From contig CAZBHH010000005.1 in NCBI GenBank assembly GCA_964492065.1, positions 1 to 64,000 of the forward strand: 64,000 bases of DNA, read 5' to 3'. Of this stretch, positions 60,630 through 64,000 are shown piece after piece. Made by a program: the position numbers and the translations under genes. The notes under the pieces are model-generated. The model was not told the DNA's origin. It saw only the letters and a program-made list of their open reading frames with translations, and did not search any database. This DNA is from JADKAC01 sp964492065. Lineage in GTDB: Bacteria > Bacteroidota > Bacteroidia > Chitinophagales > BACL12. Each line of letters opens with the position of its first letter. Within the stretch, counting starts at the first letter, position 1.

Positions 60630-60631
60630 TT
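60602..60631. promoter_or_regulatory. Inverted repeat AATTGACAA/TTGTCAATT at the 5' end of uvrA
   Basis: Nine-base arms (60602-60610 and 60623-60631) match perfectly as inverted repeats with a 12-base spacer. The repeat overlaps the outermost possible start codon of uvrA (TTG, 60627-60629). It could be an operator for a dimeric repressor of a DNA-repair gene, or an mRNA hairpin at the start. If it is an operator near the promoter, translation starts further in. Confidence 0.5.
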
Positions 60632-60675
60632 CTTTGAAACTTTAAGAAATTTTATTCGTATCCATTGACTTATTG

Positions 60676-60706
60676 TTTGGAAAATACCAAAACAATTATA
60701 TTTTTG
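60676..60706 (+). promoter_or_regulatory. Full Bacteroidota consensus promoter (TTTG-N19-TAnnTTTG) of the sigma factor gene
   Basis: TTTG at 60676-60679, a 19-base spacer and TATTTTTG at 60699-60706. This is the only site found in the window with both elements at the standard distance. The leader to the first ATG (60789) would be about 78 bases and is A/T-rich. Confidence 0.7.
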
Positions 60707-60788
60707 TTCAATTAATTAATTTAAAACTTCAAAAAATAACAGCTTATAAGGTTTACTTCTACTCGAAACAATTGAGAAGTATTTTTTA

Positions 60789-61391
60789 ATGACCCCTCAA
60801 CCTTATAAAGTTATGCATATTCATTCCATGACTGACAAGAAGCTTGTGAAGCTGTATTTGTCAGGAAGCGAAGAGGCCCTTGAAGTTTTAATCAACCGCC
60901 ACAAAGATAAGATTTACACCTCCATTCACTTTATGGTGAAGGATAGTTTCTTAGCTGAAGATATCTTCCAGGATACCTTTGTCAAAGTGATAGATACGCT
61001 GCGCAGCGGCCGCTACCGCGAGCAGGATAAATTTCTCCCCTGGGTAATGCGCATCAGCTATAACCTGTGCATCGACCATTTCAGGAGAGGGAAGCGCATG
61101 CCGGTGGTTAATACGGGCGAGGACTTCGATATTTTTGATGTGCTGGGCCTGGAAGACAAGAATATTGAAGACAGCCTGGTCAACGATCAGACGGTACACA
61201 AAGTGCGGGCGCTGGTAAGCAACCTGCCGGAAGAGCAGCGGCAAGTGCTGATTCTCAGGCACTACAGCGACTTAAGCTTTAAAGAAATCGCCGAAATGAC
61301 CGGCGTGAGCATAAATACCGCATTGGGCCGCATGCGCTATGCATTAATCAATATGCGGAAGATGATAGCCGAAAAAAATATTGGCATCTGA
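60789..61391 (+). CDS. ECF-type RNA polymerase sigma factor
   Basis: Up to 200 residues; ATGs at 60789, 60813 and 60828 are all possible starts, and the last (MTDKKLVKLYLSG) matches where such proteins usually begin. Region 2 is GSEEALEVLINRHKDKIYTSI and AEDIFQDTFVKVIDTL; region 4 has LPEEQRQVLILRHYSDLSFKEIAEMTGVSINTALGRMRYAL, given here only as its parts LPEEQRQVLILRHY and FKEIAEMTGVSINTALGRM. There is no linked FecR-type anti-sigma factor; a small acidic protein gene follows behind a terminator-like hairpin. Its regulon is unknown. Confidence 0.93.
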   Translation: MTPQPYKVMHIHSMTDKKLVKLYLSGSEEALEVLINRHKDKIYTSIHFMVKDSFLAEDIFQDTFVKVIDTLRSGRYREQDKFLPWVMRISYNLCIDHFRRGKRMPVVNTGEDFDIFDVLGLEDKNIEDSLVNDQTVHKVRALVSNLPEEQRQVLILRHYSDLSFKEIAEMTGVSINTALGRMRYALINMRKMIAEKNIGI

Positions 61392-61424
61392 TACAATACG
61401 GGCATTTTAAATTGCGTTTAAATG

Positions 61425-61456
61425 GCGGTTTTCACAAGTGAATACCGCTATTTTTT
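61425..61456 (+). terminator. Terminator-like hairpin between sigma factor and small acidic protein genes
   Basis: GCGGT-TTTCA (61425 on) pairs with TGAA-T-ACCGC (to 61448), with one T-T mismatch and a CAAG loop, followed by TA and six T. It ends only 9-18 bases before the next start codon, so it either separates the genes or reduces read-through. Confidence 0.75.
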
Positions 61457-61474
61457 CACTATTAAATGCTGTGC

Positions 61475-61714
61475 ATGATAAAAAACTTTACCCTGGATGA
61501 TGTAATCAGATACTCTTACGATGAGATGGAAACAACGGAACGTCTCTCGTTTGAGGAAGAGCTGTCAATGAATGCGGAATTGCGCTCCTGTTTTGAATCC
61601 ATTGTTGAAAGCAAAAAGGATTTGGAGGCTGCCGCCCTGTCGCCCAGGCAGGTAATCGTTGACCAGGTGCTGGATTACAGTAAGCTGACGGCTCCGTTGG
61701 AGCATACGCTTTAA
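61475..61714 (+). CDS. Small acidic protein, possible partner of the ECF sigma factor
   Basis: 79 residues from the ATG at 61475 (MIKNFTLDDVIRYSYDEM); an ATG three codons earlier (61466) is also in frame. It is acidic and predicted to be all-helical (METTERLSFEEELSMNAELRSCFESIVE), with no membrane helix or zinc motif. Its wording resembles the cytoplasmic N-terminal part of anti-sigma factors, which sense sigma region 2/4. Position directly after the sigma gene supports that idea, but there is no direct proof. Confidence 0.75.
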   Translation: MIKNFTLDDVIRYSYDEMETTERLSFEEELSMNAELRSCFESIVESKKDLEAAALSPRQVIVDQVLDYSKLTAPLEHTL

Positions 61715-61721
61715 CTTTTAT

Positions 61722-61747
61722 AAAACCCTGCGCAAGCGGGGTTTTTG
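61722..61747 (+). terminator. Intrinsic terminator after the small acidic protein gene
   Basis: AAAACCCTGC and GCGGGGTTTTT form a stem with a GCAA loop and end in five T, 8 bases after the stop codon. Confidence 0.85.
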
Positions 61748-61758
61748 ATTTCCACCCG

Positions 61759-61766
61759 TATCTTCG
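61759..61766 (+). promoter_or_regulatory. -7-like box (TATCTTCG) directly before tadA
   Basis: One mismatch to TAnnTTTG; ends four bases before the ATG at 61771 and follows the preceding terminator by 11 bases, so a promoter is required here. Confidence 0.5.
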
Positions 61767-61770
61767 CCGC

Positions 61771-62214
61771 ATGGGCCTCATTCAAAACCAGGATCAGTAT
61801 TTTATGCAGCGGGCAATTGTCCTGGCCCGGCAAGCCCTGGAAGAAGATGAAGTGCCGGTAGGTGCGCTGATAGTATCCGATACAAAAATTATCGCTCAGT
61901 CCCATAACTTTGTCGAGCGGTTTTGCGACCCGACAGCCCATGCCGAAATGCAGGCAATTACCGCCGCCTGTAATTATTTCGGCAGCAAATACCTGCCCGA
62001 TTGTACCATCTACGTTACACTTGAACCTTGTACTATGTGCGCTACCGCTATTTTCTGGGCGCAAATCGGAAGATTGGTGTACGGCGCCTCCGATACTAAA
62101 TTGGGCTTTACCAGATATGACAATATCCTGCACCCCAAAACGGAAATTACTTCGGGTATTGAATCGGATGCATGTGCCGCCTTGTTAAAAAACTTTTTTA
62201 AAGGCAAACGCTGA
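61771..62214 (+). CDS. tadA: tRNA-specific adenosine deaminase
   Basis: 147 residues. The zinc-dependent deaminase motifs are HAE at 57-59 (His57, Glu59) and PCTMC at 86-90 (Cys87, Cys90). GALIVSDTKIIAQSHNFVE and VYGASDTKLGFT match TadA, which converts A34 to inosine in tRNA-Arg(ACG). A general nucleoside (guanine/CMP) deaminase role cannot be fully excluded from sequence, but length and motifs favour TadA. Confidence 0.93.
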   Translation: MGLIQNQDQYFMQRAIVLARQALEEDEVPVGALIVSDTKIIAQSHNFVERFCDPTAHAEMQAITAACNYFGSKYLPDCTIYVTLEPCTMCATAIFWAQIGRLVYGASDTKLGFTRYDNILHPKTEITSGIESDACAALLKNFFKGKR

Positions 62215-62288
62215 TAAGGCATTCCGATATGCCGTTTACCATACAGGTTGGGGATGTATCGAAAACCAATAACCCGACATCCATGTTG

Positions 62289-62296
62289 TAACTTTG
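62289..62296 (+). promoter_or_regulatory. -7 box TAACTTTG for mqnC
   Basis: Perfect TAnnTTTG match ending 14 bases before the ATG at 62311. It lies downstream of an in-frame ATG at 62248, which argues that 62311 is the true start. Confidence 0.55.
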
Positions 62297-62310
62297 CCGG
62301 ATATTGCATC

Positions 62311-63435
62311 ATGCAATTGCACACCTTATACGATAAAGCGCTGCATTCCGAATTTCTTTCGGTGGACGAAGGGGTGTATCTCTTTGAGAATGCGCCGACG
62401 GCCGTATTGATGGACATTGCACATACGCTGCGCAGCGAAAAAGTTCCCGGAAATAAAGTCACCTGGATTATCGACCGCAATATGAATACCACCAATATTT
62501 GCGTGGCCAATTGCAAGTTCTGTAATTTTTACCGCATCCCCGGGCATAAGGAAGGGTACATTACCGACCGGGAAACATACAGGGTAAAAATTGAAGAGAC
62601 GATTCGCTACGGCGGCGAACAAATTTTATTACAGGGCGGCCATCACCCGGATTTGGGATTGGATTTTTATGTCGGGATATTCAGGGAGATCAAGGAAATG
62701 TTTCCGCAGATAAAATTGCACGCCTTGGGCCCGCCCGAGATACATCATATCGCCACCTTGGGCAATTATACGTATGAATACGTGTTGAAGGAGTTGGTTA
62801 AGGCCGGGCTGGATTCACTGCCGGGCGCCGGCGCCGAGATATTGGTGGACCGGGTGCGGAGTATTATTTCAACCGGGAAATGCAACAGTACCGAGTGGTT
62901 AAATGTAATGCGCACTGCCCACAGGCTGGGATTGACCACCAGCGCCACAATGATGATGGGGCATATTGAAACAATTGAAGAGCGGTTTGTCCATTTGGAA
63001 AAACTGCGCCAGGTACAAAGTGAAAAGCCTGCCGGTGCGAAGGGATTCCTGGCGTTTATACCCTGGACATTTCAGGATGAAGGCACAACGCTGAAGCGGA
63101 TACGCCGTGCGAAAAATGATACGACGGCTGATGAGTATATCCGCATGATTGCAATGAGCAGAATCTTTCTTCCCAATATCATCAATATCCAGGCAAGTTG
63201 GTTAACTGTGGGCAAACAGGCCGCACAGGTGTGCCTGCATGGGGGTGCAAATGATTTCGGCAGTATCATGATAGAAGAAAATGTAGTCAGCGCCGCAGGA
63301 GCGCCTCACCGTTTTACCGCACAGAGCATTCAGAAGGCAATTCGCGATGCGGGATTTATTCCCCAATTGCGCAACCAGCAATACGAGGAGCGGGCTATGC
63401 CGGAACTGATAGAAGAACAGGTTATCAATTACTGA
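62311..63435 (+). CDS. mqnC: Cyclic dehypoxanthinylfutalosine synthase
   Basis: 374 residues from the ATG at 62311. A radical SAM enzyme of the futalosine route to menaquinone. The cluster motif is C64-VAN-C68-KF-C71 (ICVANCKFCNFYR), with GGEQILLQGGHHPDLGLDFY and GAGAEILVDRVR as further MqnC blocks, and GFLAFIPWTFQDEGT near the end. The paralogue MqnE shares the fold, but the HHPDLG segment and PWTFQ sequence favour MqnC. Other mqn genes are not in the window. Menaquinone agrees with the respiratory c-type cytochrome found elsewhere here. Confidence 0.94.
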   Translation: MQLHTLYDKALHSEFLSVDEGVYLFENAPTAVLMDIAHTLRSEKVPGNKVTWIIDRNMNTTNICVANCKFCNFYRIPGHKEGYITDRETYRVKIEETIRYGGEQILLQGGHHPDLGLDFYVGIFREIKEMFPQIKLHALGPPEIHHIATLGNYTYEYVLKELVKAGLDSLPGAGAEILVDRVRSIISTGKCNSTEWLNVMRTAHRLGLTTSATMMMGHIETIEERFVHLEKLRQVQSEKPAGAKGFLAFIPWTFQDEGTTLKRIRRAKNDTTADEYIRMIAMSRIFLPNIINIQASWLTVGKQAAQVCLHGGANDFGSIMIEENVVSAAGAPHRFTAQSIQKAIRDAGFIPQLRNQQYEERAMPELIEEQVINY

Positions 63436-63463
63436 TACCGGAGGAATTGCCGCTATTACCGTT

Positions 63464-63889
63464 TTACTGTTTTTTAAAATACGCTGCCAGGAATTTTCTG
63501 AAACTGTTGTTTTCCGCCGCAAATTTTAATACCAGGTAACGCAGCATGTGTGGCGGCATGAAACTGAGCGACTCCTTGATGTGTTCAAATCCTTCCTTAT
63601 CCTCCGATTGAATTCTGGCGCCCTCATTTTTTATGTGAAAAACCACAGTGGCCTTATGCACGCAAATATCTTTTTCCTCATTGCAAAAGCAATCCATACC
63701 GATGATTTCATCTCCTTTTAATTTTATGGTTACCACGTATTCATCATAGGCATCCACTACGGCATGCCATTCGAAACCATTGATATTAAATATGTGCTTG
63801 ATGCGCCCTTCGGTATAATATTTATATGCTTTTTGCCGGGTTTCTTCGTCTAACAGCGCTTCGAAATTATGAATAGAAATTACAGCCAT
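63464..63889 (-). CDS. SWIM zinc-finger protein
   Basis: 141 residues. The SWIM motif CxCxnCxH is C67-F-C69 ... C76-V-H78 (MDCFCNEEKDICVHKATVVF), preceded by the usual N-terminal part (RQKAYKYYTEGRIKHIFNINGFEWHAVV). SWIM domains bind DNA or proteins; larger proteins with the domain are often SNF2 helicases. Here it stands alone with a helical tail (FMPPHMLRYLVLKFA). The ATG at 63889 is supported by a TAACTTTG box 7 bases upstream. It is convergent with mqnC. Confidence 0.85.
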   Translation of the reverse strand: MAVISIHNFEALLDEETRQKAYKYYTEGRIKHIFNINGFEWHAVVDAYDEYVVTIKLKGDEIIGMDCFCNEEKDICVHKATVVFHIKNEGARIQSEDKEGFEHIKESLSFMPPHMLRYLVLKFAAENNSFRKFLAAYFKKQ

Positions 63890-63896
63890 ACTTCAC

Positions 63897-63904
63897 CAAA
63901 GTTA
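63897..63904 (-). promoter_or_regulatory. -7 box TAACTTTG for the SWIM protein gene
   Basis: Perfect match on the minus strand, ending 7 bases before the ATG at 63889, in the short gap after the gene that runs in from the right. Confidence 0.55.
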
Positions 63905-63917
63905 TCCGAACGAGGTT

Positions 63918-64000
63918 CTACCATTCCAATACACTTTTCACCATTTCCTCAAATCGCTTTTCGGGTAAGAAATTCTTTTCCAGCGGTATTGCAAACGGAA
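63918..64000 (-). CDS. C-terminus of a minus-strand gene cut by the window edge
   Basis: The minus-strand frame ending at the TAG at 63918-63920 reads PFAIPLEKNFLPEKRFEEM and then VKSVLEW, a normal-looking protein end. The other two frames have stops and odd composition. Only 26 residues are visible, so no product can be named. Confidence 0.5.
   Translation of the reverse strand, partial: PFAIPLEKNFLPEKRFEEMVKSVLEW

Noticed and set aside
62217..62235. GGCAT/ATGCC hairpin after tadA
   Set aside because: Only five base pairs and no T-run follows.
1..64000. tRNA, rRNA, insertion sequences, integrases and prophage genes
   Set aside because: No cloverleaf, rRNA segment, transposase or phage protein was found on either strand by reading.

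Overview
The window comes from a member of the Bacteroidota, most likely a Chitinophagia/Saprospiria-type bacterium (class inferred, not proven). The evidence is type IX secretion (T9SS) C-terminal sorting domains of type A (28949-31450, 42855-47783) and type B (1-2153), a PorG-like protein in the uppS-bamA-ompH-ompH cluster, bacillithiol synthesis (bshA), futalosine-type menaquinone synthesis (mqnC), and promoter boxes of the Bacteroidota type TAnnTTTG instead of -10/-35 boxes. Clear Shine-Dalgarno sites are mostly absent. I see no tRNA, rRNA, CRISPR array, transposase or phage gene. No stretch between genes exceeds 300 bases; the longest is 37516-37752.

Layout. 1-2153 is the end of a repetitive T9SS surface protein. 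2154-9855 (minus strand) holds an unusual set of enzymes: two B12-binding-type radical SAM proteins, a nucleotidyltransferase, two methyltransferases, a glycosyltransferase and a dihaem cytochrome c. 9897-16233 (minus) is housekeeping: cysS, an endonuclease/exonuclease/phosphatase, two tandem rhomboids, mutL and a small membrane protein. 16412-26014 (plus) has a GH3/serine-hydrolase fusion, bshA, a YqeY-like protein, CvpA, pabA, then an operon of alpha/beta hydrolase, CBS protein, outer-membrane barrel and NAD kinase. 26056-28846 (minus) is obg, adk and a PQQ-type sugar dehydrogenase. 28949-34974 (plus) is an exported accessory block with a subtilisin-like protease and a DUF5916 protein. 34987-37515 (minus) is hpt, a LysM glucosaminidase and an O-methyltransferase.

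37753-47783 (plus) is the most interesting part: a saccharopine-dehydrogenase-like enzyme, a propeller-type sensor kinase, a NarL-type response regulator and a 1642-residue repetitive T9SS protein. The same 24-bp inverted repeat precedes both the regulator and the giant protein, in each case centred about 42-45 bases before the inferred transcription start. This looks like a self-contained sensor, regulator and adhesin module. 47913-54188 is the envelope cluster porG-like, uppS, bamA, ompH, ompH, murI. 54185-63889 carries a glycosyltransferase, a 50-residue cysteine-rich lipoprotein, ferritin, a polytopic membrane protein with two HxxxE motifs, an SRPBCC protein, uvrA, an ECF sigma factor with a small acidic partner, tadA, mqnC and a SWIM zinc-finger protein. 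The last 83 bases hold the C-terminus of one more minus-strand gene.

A recurrent regulatory theme is a TAnnTTTG-like box ending exactly four bases before the start codon in at least six genes (cysS, bshA, the saccharopine-dehydrogenase-like gene, the response regulator, uppS, tadA), which suggests leaderless or almost leaderless mRNAs.
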